Shown: piece by piece, positions 11,540-26,500 of the stretch
Numbering within the stretch: the stretch's first letter is position 1
Layout: the number at the start of each line of letters is the position of its first letter
Source of the DNA: Otis tarda
Lineage: Eukaryota > Chordata > Aves > Otidiformes > Otididae
Length of the DNA: 64,000 nt
Assembly (NCBI GenBank): GCA_026413225.1
Contig: CM048557.1
Coordinates: 19,074,871 to 19,138,870 of the forward strand
Direction of reading: 5' to 3'
Position numbers and translations under genes: made by a program
Notes under the pieces: generated by a model
The model's input: the letters and a program-made list of their open reading frames with translations, nothing else
Databases searched by the model: none
Told to the model about the DNA's origin: nothing

Positions 11540-14500
11540 GTAAGTTAAACAAATGTCGTGGCTCAGATGTCTGTGTTCTTTTTGATCAAAAAGGTAAAGC
11601 ATAGAGTAAATTATGAGATCAATAAATTGTGTAATCTCATTTAGCATCATAAAATTAAAAAATGAAAAAAAAAATAGTCAGTTGATCAAGTAACAACGAT
11701 ATGACCCCAGTACTCAGCCTGCATTTGGTTAATATGATGCAGCTGTAAAAAAAAAAAAAAAAAAAAAATCAAAAAACCAACTGGGATAAATCATGCACAG
11801 TATTTCCAGTAAAGAGAGGGAAATAATAATGTGTTCAAGACACAAGTGAGACATATTATCTAGGGTATAGGGTACAATTCTGACTATCCATGTTCAAGCA
11901 GAGTGAGTATAAATCTGAAAGACATGCAGAGTGGGACTGTGAGGATAATCAGGGAGATAGGAGAGCCTGCTTGTAAGGAAATTAAAACTGAAATTATATG
12001 ATTTCTGTAATGGGCAGTGAGGTGGAAGCCCTTCGAGGTGGAAGCCCTTCAAAGTGAAGTATAACACTGGCACAAAAGCAACCAGGCATACATGGGAAAG
12101 GGATATGTTTCAGAAGATGCTGGCCATCCAAAGGGTGCAGCTATGAGTGGAATTCCCTGGTAGGAGTATCAGGTAGTTTTAAACTAACTTTAAACTGGTT
12201 TAATGGTGAAATGTCAGAACATTCATACATTTAGGAAAGGATTTATAGAATATGGCTGTTAGAGCATTGGACATAGTTCTCTTCCAATCTCAGAACCTAT
12301 CTCCCTGTGCAAAACAGATTAAACACAAAAGATAACTGACTGAAATAAATAACAGATTGATAAACAAATAGCTTGACAAGAAAGAAAACAGAAGGTGGGG
12401 TTTTGAACAGAGCCTAGTGAAAAAAATAAAAGGAGAAAAGCAACTAAAGGGAGAGTATCTACAGTAAATTACAGAAAATTCTTACTGCTTGTTTTGAATC
12501 CACAGCTGGCAACCCCTCTCACAATGGCCGTGTGTGCAGCACATGGGGCAACTTCCACTTCAAGACCTTTGATGGGGACATCTTTTACTTCCCTGGGATC
12601 TGCAATTACATCTTTGCATCCAACTGCAAATCGCCCTATGAGGACTTCAACATCCAGATTAGGCGTACAATGGCGGAAAATGCTACCGTGATCACTCGCG
12701 TCATCATGAAGCTGGAAGGAGCAGTGATTGAATTGACCCGCGGCTCCATCCTGCTTGATGGCAAATCGTATGTTCATAACTTGAAACTATCATCACTGCT
12801 CTTGCTCCCAGAGGGCTCTTTGAGTGAGCATCCCTTTCCCTCATCTGATTTCACAATGCTCCCAAGCAGCTGGAGGGCTCAAGTCTTTCCTGAAGTATCA
12901 ACAAAAATAAGAGGGCCTGAGAGTGAGCTAAGTGCCACTTTGCAGATTATCCTTGTGCTCATTTTGTTTAGATGAGCTGTTATCCCAGACGCTGCCCTAC
13001 TGCTACAATTGTGTGTGTACATATGAAGTTGACCCAATAAGCTGTATTCTGTTAAAGTGTTAGGTTTTTACACCCTTTAAATTTCTACTTTCCATTAATT
13101 TTACTAGAATAGGATCCTTGAGAGGAACTTTTGATGGCTTTTGTCCTTGAACTGAACAGTATGCAGTTAAGCAGTGACTGTAGGTTGCACCTGCCCTTTT
13201 TTAAAATGGGCTAGTCTGGAAACTTGCTATCTGTGTGGCAATGGCAGCAGTGACTTTGGCACAGGGTGTGAAACCTGTCCAAAAGGCTGGGTAAATATTT
13301 GGGCAGCTATCCCACAGTAACTTGTGCATTATAGCAGGTATGTGCAGCAAGCTGGTCTAAAGGTTATCTTGGGTACACCTTTGTGAATGGCACTCATCAC
13401 AGAAAGCCTAAAGAATCTGTCCCTTTATTATCAAGGGCTTTAAGGAGTAAATAGCAATATCCTGAAGCATACTGCCTGCAAAACAGAACCTCCCAGCACT
13501 TTTTTGAACAATACAACCAAAGACATATGCCAACATTTTACCTAGCAAAACACCATTAACAGAGATAGCCAAAAGGAGCAACGGGGAAAGCAAGGCTGAT
13601 CCATTTGCACAATGAGAAGCAATTGCATTGGAAACAGGCAAAATGTTACAAACTTGTGTCATCTGTACTGAACTACTCCTCTGACTAATTTCCTCACTTA
13701 TACATGTTGAAGCTTCTCAAAGAGAATGAGAAAGGATATCAGTGGATATTCAGATATCACAAAGGATATTCAATGGATATTCTGTCCCTACCTCTGCTCA
13801 ATTATGTTGATTTTTCCCCAGGATTCAAATGCCCTACAGCCATATGGGAGTCTTGATAGAGAGAAGTAACAGCTATTTGAAAGTTTCTGCCAAGTTAGGA
13901 TTGATCTTCCTTTGGAACGAAGGGGATGCTCTCCTGGTAAGAGAATATCCAAAACATGTCAGAAAGTCTGTATTTTAAAAATAGTCTGTTTACATCTTTG
14001 CAGTCTTAATCAGCTGGGCAGGCATTAGTTACTCTTGGATTTGTGCATTATTCTTTCAGTGCATTATTCTATCTTCCAGTCTTCTCTCAATTTCCCTTTT
14101 TTTTCCCCAAGCTCAGCTCAGGATCAATAGGCTCTCAGTTATAACATCCCCACCTCACAGTGAAGTACTCCTCAGATTCCAGATCTGGCAATGCACTGAT
14201 GTTCACAGCCTCAGAGCTAGAATAAGACCAAGTTTTCCTTGGTAGTCACTGACTTTCCCAATGGTGCCTACCTTGTTACCACACGACACAGTCTGCACAG
14301 CATACATGTCAGATTTTAAGTACATAATCAATATTGATGTAGGCTGTGTTCCTAACCATCAAGGCTGATATTACTATGAACCTAAGCTCTCTTTCCTCCT
14401 CTCTTTTAGGTGGAACTAGATAAGAAATATGCCAATCAAACTTGTGGACTTTGTGGGGACTTCAATGGAATTCCAATTAGCAATGAATTTTTTTCAGAGA

Positions 14501-17500
14501 GTAAGTAGTAAAAAGTATTATTAAGTATTGGTGCTTTGTTTTTCTTTCTTTTAGCAGTACATTGTAACACAGGTTGTGGGTCATATTAACTGCAAAACTA
14601 GTGATACTTCTTTATGCATTTCTATGATGTCAGTTATGTATAGTCAGGGCTTTGAGATGTATTAGGCTACTTCCATCACTGTTAGATCTTTTAAAACCTG
14701 CCACATGCAAATTTCTATTTGTTTTCAACAGTTAGGATGCAGTTCTTTGTATATCTTCTTCATCTTCTTTTGCTTTTCATATTATAGTCGTATTATTTGG
14801 TAATCACAGTTCATGTCATAGGAGAAAAAGTCATGTCATGTCATGTCAAAAAAAGAAAATATCTTTATGCAAAAGCCAGTAAACCAGTAAATATTATTCT
14901 AATATTTTGACTACTTTTTACAGGGACAAAACTGACTCCCATACAGTTTGGGAACAGGCAGAAGATGGATGGACCCACAGAGCAGTGTGCTGATCCCATT
15001 CCTCCTGCTGTTCTGCTGAACTGCTCAGCTGAATTTGTAAGAACATCTCTCTCAACATTTATTTTCTCAGTGTAAAATACATTCTCCTTGTCTTTGGAGA
15101 AAAGTTATTAAAATTGGAAAAAAAAATATAGCATTAATATGACTCAATCGTAGGTTTGGAAAGAAAGTTTTTTTTTAAATTAAATTTTTTATTCTTTGCT
15201 AAAATTAATGCTGAAAAGTTGCATTCCACTTCCAAGAGAGGAATGGATATTTTAAGGAAAGAGGAATTCACTGAGGATGTCTTAATACAAAGAAACTGTA
15301 TAATGCTTGGGAAATCACCTGCGCTGAAAGTAACTCAAGATATGAGAAGATATGGAAGTTATTCAAAGAAGTTCCATTTGTATTTGCCCTATTGTTATAC
15401 CTTTCCCTAAACACCCGCTTATGGATACTGTTCGACAGGTTTCTGGACTAGTTGGACCTTTGGTTTTTTTCCACCACATGCCTTAAATAATTAGTTTTGT
15501 ATTTTCTAAACACTTCTTTTACCTTCTCTGTCTTCCCTCCTAGGCTTCTATCTGTGAGACAGTATTAACCAGCAACGCATTTACTAGCTGTAATGCACTT
15601 GTGAATGTTCAGGACTACATTGAAACTTGCATACAAGACCTGTGCCACTGTGATAGCTCTATGGCTGACTTCTGCATGTGCAACACCTTTGCTGAATACT
15701 CCCGGCAGTGTGCTCATGCAGGTGGACAGCCTCTGAACTGGAGAACCTCAGAACTGTGTCGTAAGTATCTCAGCAAGGGACTTTCACCTGTGCTTTCTAC
15801 CCATATCTAGTAAATGTCAAATATGTGATTTTTTTTTCCTGAAGACGACAGCCATTTAAAGGTACCTGTAATTTTAATTACATGAGTTTTAACATGACCA
15901 TACTCAAGACTTTGGGAATATGGAAGTTTAGAGGATTTTGCATTACTAAGAATTTTCAATATATATCAGAAAGTCTAAAATGTTGCAGCCTCCACTTGGA
16001 ACAGGATACTACATTATATCTTGACAGAAAACACTCTAAACTGCAAATATTGTTTTCTCAACATTTCAAAAGAAAAGTCAGCATTATAATACTCTTTCTA
16101 CTTTCAGCCAAATCATGTCCTTTCAACATGCAATACCAGGAGTGTGGCTCCCCCTGCTCTGACACGTGCAGCAACCCGGAACGATCTGCACTTTGTGAAG
16201 ATCATTGTACAGATGGCTGCACCTGTCCTCCAGGTAAGCTTTTTCCCTGCCCTTTTCTCATAGCCAAAATGGCTGGAACACGTATCTGTATACATTTAAC
16301 AACTTTCCTACTCGGGTATCATTCTTATCACATCATCATTACCATCAAATAACTAAGTTTCTTCCTTGATAGACATGCACCGTGTCTATTCAGATTACTA
16401 AAAATGCCCTTTTGAAAAACAAATGTGCCTAAGACAAGTACATAATGACTGAACAGAGAATAAGATACTTCACTCCTAACAATATGGGGAAGTCATCTAT
16501 TCTCAGCATCCATATTCAGTTCACAGAAAGTACGTAATATTTAATCAATTTTTTTTGCCCACAATGACAACTCCTGGTGTTAGTAATGATGTGGCTGATT
16601 CCCCAAACTACTAAACTTTTCCTGGCCAGTCTAAACACGTCTAAACAAGATGTAGCTGAGAGAGCACTGGGCAGTGTGTAAAATCCGGTGTTTTAGAGAA
16701 TTATGCATGACAACTGAGTATCAGTACAAGATAAACAATGCAAACGTTCTCTTTGTGCACACATACTTCTGGAGCTAAAAATTGTTGCTGTTGTGAGTGA
16801 CTGTGTGGTAGGATCTTCATCCCTTGCAGCTCTCTTGTCCATCCTCCATGATGCCTCACAGAATTCACCATCACTTGTTTGTATACTAGCATTGTCTTCT
16901 CTTAGATAATCCCCTGCCTTTAGGTATAAAACCATTTACTGTACAAATATGTCCCTGGGTAGTCTTACAAATGATTCATCTATTCCACCCATTATCTAGA
17001 AATTTTAATCTTAATTCCAACCTGACAAAGTCCATAAGAAAAAGGCATTTCCCTAGAGGTCTCTTTTGATCACCCAAAGATTTTAGATAGGCTTCAGTTG
17101 AATATGGCCCTTCGATCCCTATATAGCTGGCATCCTATTATTTTAAAGTTATTTCTATTATTTTTTTTTTCTGTGTAACAGAGAAGAAATGGAATATGCT
17201 TTCAGACATCTGCCAGATACGTGTACAAAAGCAGGTTCTGCAGTGCACAGAATGAATAATAGATAGTTTCTTTCCCCAGGAATGGTATTTGATGACATTA
17301 ATGGTGCTGGCTGCATTCCCCGTAAAGAGTGCCACTGTACCTATGAAGGTGAAACTTATGCTCCTGGTGCCTCCTTCTCATCTAAATGCAGATCATGGTA
17401 ACATACTCCCTTTGTCATATTTCTTTTTTTTAGGTGCATGGCCTGAACATTTTGAGGACAGGGAAAAATTACTAATTTCCCCTTAAAAAGAAATTAGGAA

Positions 17501-20500
17501 CTACTTATTAACTGAAATTCCTTATTATACATTTTTAGAGAATACTTACATGGCTGTTTTCTCCTCACACTTGGAAGCAAAAATTTGAGCTTTGATACAG
17601 GTTTTCCAATTTCAAGATCAATCAATTAAAGCAGACAATCAAATTAAAAAACCAGAGGTGTTTAAAAATATGAATTAGTGTGTTAAGTCCTTTGCAGCAC
17701 TACAGTGTAATATTAGGATGCTCATGTAAATATTATGGAGGATGTGATATTTAGGGACATGTTGCATTAGACAGAGTGAGAGATCCCATTTGAGAGGCAT
17801 GTTTGACAGACGTGATATGTATTTTTTCAATATTACTATAATTACTGAAGTACTATTGCATAAGTGTATGCCAATGTACCTATCTATCTATGAATACGGG
17901 AACCACGGACATGCGTGTTATTTTTCAAGAAGTACTTAACATGTTTGAAGCTTGAGCCATGCTAATGGAGATGAGGGGCAAACATGTAGCAGAATGGATG
18001 CCAGGTTCACTGGAGTGAATTCTGTCCAAAGACTGGAAATAAACAGCAATATATAAAAAAATATCACTAATATAAATGTGCCTGCCCCATACTTATTCTG
18101 AGATTTCAAAGCTATGTTGGTTTCTTTGACAGTATGATCAATGCTTCAAGAGGAAAATTAAGGCATCAACTGCCCTTATTGTCTCTTACCTAATTTACAC
18201 TTGCATTACCCAAGGTTACTGAATGCCTTTTTCATTTCAGTACCTGTGCTGGAGGTGAATGGTCTTGTGTCACCCAGTCATGCCCCGGGACTTGCAGTAT
18301 TGAAGGAGGCTCCCACATTTCTACATTTGATGAGAAATACTATTCCTTCTTTGGAGATTGTAGCTATGTCCTAACCAAGGTAAAAATGTGCCACAATCCT
18401 TGCTAAAGCAATATGCTAAAAGAAAATGTTTTTATTATATATTAATGTTGTTTAATTAAAACTACTGGCAATCACATCAACTTTCTGAAACTTAGAGGGT
18501 CAAGACGGAACCTTAAATGGATTTCAGGGGGCTTTCTGTTAGGGTTATACTAAATAAAAATATTGTAGTAGTTTTCTGTTCTTTAGTCATCGTTTAAGAA
18601 TTGCACTGAGTTTTTAGGTTCCATGAAAAAATCTCCATGCTTCCCATTAATTTTTAAATTAAATATTCCCTGTCTGGTGTTTTATAACTACTTGTTTCTG
18701 AGCAATGTGCGTATTATATCCATTGGCACTGTCCTTTTTGTCATAGTTAATATAGTTCAATGGCTTATTTGATTAACAGTATATGAAATGGAATTATTAT
18801 TTTACAGAATTCATGGGAGAGGAGTCATTTCATTAAGATGACCAGCCTTCCAAACAGTCTTTCTCAGTAGACATAGAAGACTCTAGAGTTTAAAAGCGAA
18901 AAATCTAAGAAGTCTTACATGTATTCTAAAACCTGAACTAGAAATCGATGATTTACAAAAATACCTAAGATTTACTGGAGTTTTCAGATTAGTAGGAACT
19001 GAATTCTGAGTAGATACATCTAAAATTATGACTACAGAACTGCAGATTTCAGAGGGCTAGGTATATTTATTGTTTATTTGTATTGGTTGAGTGATGTATA
19101 TAATTTTCATAAAGACTTCATATTAACTAAAATCTCTTCTCAAAACACTCAAACTGAATGTTACCAAGAAAGACAATCATAAAAACTTAGAAATTAGATA
19201 CAATGATGTAATTAAGAAATAGATTAGACTAAATCAATTAAGGGTTTTTTACAAGATTCCAAGCACTGGACTCAATCCACAATGGGAGCATAGGTCAGAT
19301 TTATATATTAAACTCCCTTTTTGGCACCAAAATTAGATTCTCAGAGGCTTTGGAGGTACAGAAAACCCCTAAACTTGGACACTGAAGATCAAAAAGCCCA
19401 TAATTTTGACATTAAATTTCCAGATGGCTGTAATTCTGTATCTCAGCTGTCCTCAATTTAATCTTCATTATGGCAAGAAAGTCATAAGACATGTTCAGAA
19501 TCACAGTCTTCTGCGTGTTTCCCTGTAACGTCTTGGCCATTCGGCACACTTTGAATACAGCTCACAGAACGCAGTCCAATGAAAACTAGAACCAAGAGAA
19601 AAATTGAATTTTGCCTTTATTCAGTAGCTTAGTGAATAGTGATTTTATTTTAATTTTCTCCTCTGAGAGGATATTTAAATGCATATTTCCTACCTGTTGA
19701 AAAAATGTCCAAATCACCAGACTCTTTCATAATCTATTCAGTGCAGAAGAGACTGGAAACAATTTCGCTCCTCTTCTAGGTAAACACCATAACCAATGGG
19801 GAAGAAAGGCACACTTCCTTCTTCTCTAGTGTATTAAACTAATGTTACCTAAATATTAGGACGTTTTTATGATCAGCTTAATATGTCTAACTTGGCCTTA
19901 AGTGTCAGAAGCAATGGATAGCTTCCACCATGCAAACTGCATGAATGCCAGCTTACTTGGTGACTGTATAGACATATGTAAGAACATATGAATAGGAAGA
20001 CAAGGAAACAGTATTTTAAAAGACTCACTTTACTAAGAATGCCATCTAAGTGTGAACCTTTTTTAATATAACAATATTTTACCATAACAATATTTTACCA
20101 TAACAAATCCTTTTAATGGTATTTTTTTTTTCCTTCTAGATCTGTGGCAGCAATGAATTCACTGTTCTGGGAGATATCCACAAATGTGGCCTGACTGACA
20201 CTGAGACATGTCTCAAGGGTATAACCATCAGCCTAAGTGGAGGACAAACTGTAAGTAGCAAGTGTAGACACCTAACATTCTGCAGGGATGCCTTCAAAAC
20301 TTCATAGACAAGTAGTCTGCAAACGAAACATAACAGCACAGACAGGGAATCTGCACGGATTTTTTAATCTAATTTGAACATTATTCAAAGAAAAATTAAG
20401 AATAAAGTATGTATATTGGAAGTCAAGATCCTAGTAGTTTTCTTTCATTTAGTTATCTTTGGGCTTTTCCTTTTTTTTTTTGTTTTCACAGTTAAGGAAC

Positions 20501-23500
20501 CACAGTAACAAAGCTTAAAGAAATAGTACAGGAATCAGAACATTGTCATAGTCTCTCTCCACTTTTTTTTTTCCTTTCTTCTGAACAACACTAGGTAGAA
20601 AACATTTGGAAAATGTTTGAACTTTCCTAAATATGCTTGATAATAATTGTGTTTTCTTGTGGACAGAATATTGTGATCCAGCCTTCTGGCAGTGTATTTG
20701 TGAATATGATCTACACACAGCTGCCATTCTCTGCAGGTAAGTTCCTTCAGAAGACTTCTGCAATGTTTCTCATTTTTTACTTTAAAATGTTATTACATTG
20801 GTTAATCTAAAGCAAAATTATACCATTGGTTACTCTTCAGCAAACCCAAGGTACTTTAATAGAGCATACAGGTAGCCTGGGAGGACTACAAAGAGGCTGT
20901 GCGAGTGGCCAGGGATCGGGTGAGGAAGGCTAAAGCCCTGACGGAATTGAATCTGGCCAGGGATATAAAAAGCAACAAGAAAAGCTTCTATAGGTATGCT
21001 GGGGACAAAAGAAAGTCCAAGGAGAATGTAGGCCCCCTCTGGAAGGAAACCGGTGTCCTGGTTACCCGGGACATAGAGAAGGCTGAGGTACTCAATGACT
21101 TTTTTGCCTCAGCCTTCACCAATAAGGGCTCTTGTCTCACCACCCAAGCTGTGGAAGGCACAAGCAGGAACTGCAAGGATGAAGAACCGCCCACTATACT
21201 TGAAGAGCACGTTCGGGAACATCTGAGGAGCTTGAAGGTGCACAAGTTCATGGGACCTGATGAGATCCATCTGTGGGTCCTGAGGTAACTGGCGGATGAA
21301 GTTGCCAAGCCACTGACCATTGTATTTGAGAAGTCGTGGCAGTCTGGTGAGGTCCCGTGATGACTGGAAGAGAGGGAACATAACCCCCATTTTTAAAAAG
21401 GGGAACAAGGAGGACCCAGGCAACTACAGGCCAGTCAGCCTCACCTTTGTGCCTGGCAAGGTCATGGAGCAGATTCTCCTGGAAACCGTGCTAAGGCACA
21501 TGGAGAGCAAGGAGGTGGTTGGTGACAGCCAACATGACTTCACCAAGGGCAGATCGTGCATGACCAATTTGGTGGCCTTCTATGACGGGGTGACAGCATT
21601 GGTGGACAAGGGATGAGCAACGGATATCATCTACCTGGACTTCTGCAAAGCTTTTGACACTGTCCTGCACGACATCCTTCTCTCTAAACTAGAGACATGG
21701 GTTTGATGGACAGACCACTCGGTGGATAAGGAGTTGTCTGGATGGCCATGCTCAGAGAGTGGTGGTCAATGGCTCGATGTCCAAGTGGAGACCGGTCATG
21801 AGTGGCATCCCTCAAGGGTCCGTGTTGGGCCCGGCCCTGTTCAACATCTTTGTCGGTGACATGGACAGTGGGATAGAGTGCACCCTCAGCAAGTTCGCCA
21901 ATGACACCAAGCTGTGTGGTGCCGTCACCACGCTGGAAGGGAGGGATTCCATCCAGAGGGACCTTGACAGGCTGGAGAGGTGGGCCCGTGCCAACCTCAT
22001 GAAGTTCAATCAGGCCAAGTGCAAGGTCCTGCACCTGGGTCGTGGCAATCCCAGGCACAAATCCCAGGCAGAGAATGGATCGAGAGCAGCCCTGAGGAGA
22101 AGGACTTGGGAGTGCTGGTGGAGAAGAAGCTCAACATGAGCCAGCAATGTGCCCTTGTGGCCCAGAAGGCCAACTGCATCCTGGGCTGCATCAAGAAGAG
22201 CGTGGCCAGCAGGTCAAGGGAGGTGAATCTCCCCCTCTACTCTGCCCTGGTGAGAATCCACCTGGAGTACTGTGTCCAGTTCTGGAGCCCCCAACATAAG
22301 AAGGACATGGACCAGTTAGAGCAGGTCCAGAGGAGAGCCACAAAGATGATGAGAGGGCTGGAGCACCTCTCTTATGAGGACAGGCTGAGAGAGTTGGGGC
22401 TGTTCAGCCTGAAGAGGAGGCTTCCAGGAGACCTTATAGCGGTCTTCCAGTATCTCAAGGGGGCCTACAAGAAAGATGGGGAGAGGCTGTTCAGTAGGGC
22501 CTGTTGTGATAGGACAAAGGGTAATGGTTTTAAAATAGTGGGGGGTAGATTTAGATTGGAAATTAGGAAAAAATTTTTTACAATGTGAGTTGTAGAACAC
22601 TGGAACAGGTTGCCCAGAGAGGTGGTGGATCCCCCATCCCTGGAAACATTCAAGGCCAGGCTGGATGAGGCTCTGAGCAACCTGATCTAGTCGGGGATGT
22701 CCCTGCTCCTTGCAGGGGGGTTGGACTAGATGACCTCTGAAGGTCCCTTCCAACCCTAACCATTCTATGATTCTATGATTTTTAAAGTAATAGGGTTTGC
22801 CTATTCAATTCTTATAATTTTAGCAGAATTATGGTCTAATTTTAGCAATATCTAATTAAATGGAGATTCAATTCAAGCAAATAGTAGCATTGCACACTTC
22901 CAGATCCAAACAATGCCATACGAGAAGAAAGAAAAACTCTGATATGCAACAGGGCTCCAACATCTCAAGTTGTTTAGTTCCCTCTGTCCCTTTGCTTGGT
23001 GCACATCCATCACTGGAGAGTTTCTCTCACAGCAGTTCTTCTCAGATACTACTGCACCTGAACAAACCATGCAAACCATGAAAGGGCAGAATAGGTCCAG
23101 GTTGGACTCTACCACTATATCATTTTCGTCAAGCAAAGGTGTTTTTTTAAATAGCAACAGAAGTGTGTGTTCTTCCCCTTATTTTAAAACACCTCACAGA
23201 GTGGAGAGGTTGTATACATTTATTGTTTAGGGTAAAGAGAGCCTGTTTTGGTGCTGTATTTGATATCCTATTTGGGTCATTTTTCCCCAATTCTTCAGAA
23301 ATTATGAAGACCATATGAAAAACAGCTGTAGAATTCCTCTGTGTAAGAAAGAGTTATTCCAACTGCTCATCTCAAATGAAATTATAACTCTAACATTCTT
23401 ATGTTCCTAGCAAATGTCACCATCTTCAGACCATCATCTTTCTTCATCATTCTGCAAACAACCTTTGGTCTTCAGCTACAGGTTCAGCTTGTGCCTCTCA

Positions 23501-26500
23501 TGCAACTTTTTATAGAGTTAGACCCATCACATAAAGGGCAGACCTGTGGTAAGTGATCTTATCCTAGCAACTGCCTTCATCATTACACTTCATTCTGTAG
23601 GACACTTTCTCAGCCCACCTGCATATCTGCTTCCTTTTAGGTCTCTGTGGAAACTTCAATGACATGCAGACAGATGATTTCAAAACCACCAGTGGTGTAA
23701 TAGAGGGTACTTCAGCTGCCTTTGGCAACACTTGGAAAACTCAGGCTGATTGTCCTGATGCCAAAAATACCTTTGAGAACCCCTGTACCATCAGCATACA
23801 AAATGGTAAGCTCAGCATATAGTAACCTCTTCTACTCTCATTTAAGATGAAAAGAAGGACTAAGCTGATAAACCATCAAGAATTTAGCCAAAATAACAGT
23901 GACCATTTGCACACACACTGTTTTCCTCAGTGGAAAAGTCTTTTTATTAATGGAAGTCTTCCATTAATAAATAATAATTAGGATAATATTTTGGATCTTC
24001 AAAAATACTCCTTCAGATAAAGAAAGCAAGTATGTTTGCCAGCTTACTTAAGGGAAACTGGAAGCATACAGAGTATCAGAGATCCATTCCTGGAAAGGAC
24101 TGATTGTCATATAGGAAAAAATCTGTGCTTAGCTCCACAGAAGGCTGGACTCAGTGTGGTCCTTCCACTGCTAAACTGAGAACCAGACTTACAATTCAGA
24201 GCATCATAGCTTTCGGGCTCAATTTTAGGCAATGAAATACATAATTTTTGAGCATTCACAAGCCACTCTTCTGTTTTCTGAGATGAACTAGCATATTTTA
24301 AATTCACAATGTAAACCGTCTTTTTCAAAATTCAGCTAAGGATGCCTCAGTTTATTCCATTACAACTGCCATGAATTAAGAACATTTATGAAGAGTTCAT
24401 ATTTCTGTGTAGAGGAAGTGGAAGACTGTGTTTCAGCAAATGCAGAGCTGAATTTTATTGCAAAGTTAAGCTTCTGCAATTTCCTGGCAGGAAGTATGGC
24501 TACATTGAGACAAGAGTTTAGACAATGAAGTGCAATAGAAATTCTTATTATGTTTTCAATTCACAGACCAGTATGCTCAGCACTGGTGTGGACTGCTCTC
24601 TGATATCATGGGACCTTTTGCTGAATGTCATTCAACAGTGAATCCTGAAGTTTATGAGAAGGTACTTTGCTCTTAACTTTTTCCCATTTAAAAGAAAGAC
24701 TCAGATTTCTGATACTAACACCTGAGAGAATAACTTGCTAACTGGGAGGAGATGCATTCATGATAGTTCTTTTCAAGCCAAGGGTTCATTTTTTGTCTAC
24801 ACATCATAATAATTACTCCTTCATAAAGGTACATTTCTTTCAGCTCCCAGGAGGATAAACTTACAGGTGCTTCCCATATTTTTAGGTACTAACCAAAATG
24901 CCTAAGCTAGGAGACTGGACTCTGTAGACTACTTATCAGGCCAAGGGACAGAAGCCATCCCCTCCTGAAATATAAAGAAAGCTTTAGTCAAAATCTTAAC
25001 TAGCACTTTGCTTAGTTGCTCTAAACTGCTCTCAGAAGCAGCAAAGAAATTTAGATAAGATGTTAACAAAAATGTTCCAGGAATTCAAGGTGATGAAGCT
25101 CTGGAATAGACTGCCTGGGGACTTTACAAAGCCTCCCTGCTGTTGGAAATCTGTAACATTATGTTCAACAAACATCTTCTGGAATGATAACATCATAGTG
25201 ACCTTGCCCGGCACAGCAATACATTAAAAGACTTCTTGTTTTCTTTGTTCCTCTGATGCAGAAAGACCAAGCTCCTAAGACTAAGTTCGAGCCCTAAAAG
25301 TTGGGTGACATCAAATGCCCTCTACTTGTTCTACGTGTATATGGCATAGTGGGTACAAACTGGCAGTTTGGGAAATGTATCAACACCTGAAAAAGTAAAA
25401 AAGAACAATAAAAAATTGTTTAAAATTGTGGACCTCTAATTACTCACACTCCTTACAAAGAATCTTTTTTGAAAGTGCTCAATGAAATCTTCAAATGAAA
25501 ACCAGGCATATGTTTACTTATGTGTGTGGATTACACTCTTAGCTCTATTGAACATTACACTTGAAAGAGCACAGAGTACCATGGCTTTGACATGACAATC
25601 TGATGATCATATGTCATCCTCTCTCCCTAGAACTGCATGTTTGACACATGTAACTGTGAGAAGAGTGAGGACTGCATGTGTGCTGCCCTTTCCAGCTACG
25701 TCAGGGCCTGTGCTGCTAAAGGAGTTCTCCTCACTGAGTGGAGGAGCAAAGCCTGCAGTAAGTTCTACAACCCTTTGCCTCTTGAAAATGATCATCCAGA
25801 AGGCCCCACACAGTGGCTCTCATGGATTCCCACAGCAGTTGTGTTAAACTGTGTTTTAAGTGTAGCCTTGACTTTCAAGAATTTGAGCAGGAGTGGAATA
25901 CCATAAAAGACAAGCAGTAAGCAGGAAGAAATATAAAAAGACGTTTTGTTAGATTACTTGCTCAGAAACTCAATTCCTTTGCAAAAGGAATAAAATAAGT
26001 AGAGTGTTTCTCAATTTACTCTGACAAAAAAAAATACAAAAATAGCAATAAAAACCCCCACACTATGTATTAATATACTTGAAATTTTCTTTTTTTAATT
26101 TGGACAAAACTTTTGTATTCATGATACATTTATAGGGGAAAACAAATTACCTAGGATATCAGGAAAACTACATGTACATACGTTGCCATGTTTATCATAT
26201 AGGCTTTACCTCAAATACTGCATTTATACCTACATTGATTCTTAAATGTAACTCACCTTTTTACTCTCAAGCAAAATACACCACCTTGTGTCCGAAATCC
26301 TTGAAGTACACTTACAATGTCGACTCCTGTCAACCCACCTGCCGGTCCCTGAGTGAGCCCGATGTCACATGCAGCATCAAGTTTGTCCCAGTTGATGGTT
26401 GCACCTGCATAAATGGAACCTACATGGATGAAAGTGGCAAATGTGTGCCTGCTTCTAGCTGTCCTTGTTACTACAAAGGAATGCCTCTGTCTTCTGGAGA

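Larger units (their letters stand above)
9896..12505 (+). other. MUC5AC: Introns 2 and 3
   Basis: Introns 2 (9896-11467) and 3 (11540-12505), interrupted only by exon 3. AT-rich, without any further coding block that I can support. They include a 22-base poly(A) run and a 16-bp duplication listed separately. Confidence 0.6.

Noticed and set aside
11747-11768. Poly(A) run as the tail of a processed pseudogene
   Set aside because: No transcript-like sequence lies upstream, and no flanking duplication was seen.
12768-12975. Continuation of the exon 4 open frame past 12767
   Set aside because: A good GTATGT donor at 12768 joins exon 5 in frame and restores the family sequence ([17 protein letters not shown]). 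Read-through sequence has no homology.
14832-14850. Short TCATG pentamer repeat in intron 6
   Set aside because: Only three to four copies; trivial low-complexity sequence.
20899-22588. Several open frames in intron 13 as host exons
   Set aside because: They are segments of a CR1 reverse transcriptase, and the element has the CR1 3' tail. They are not part of the mucin.
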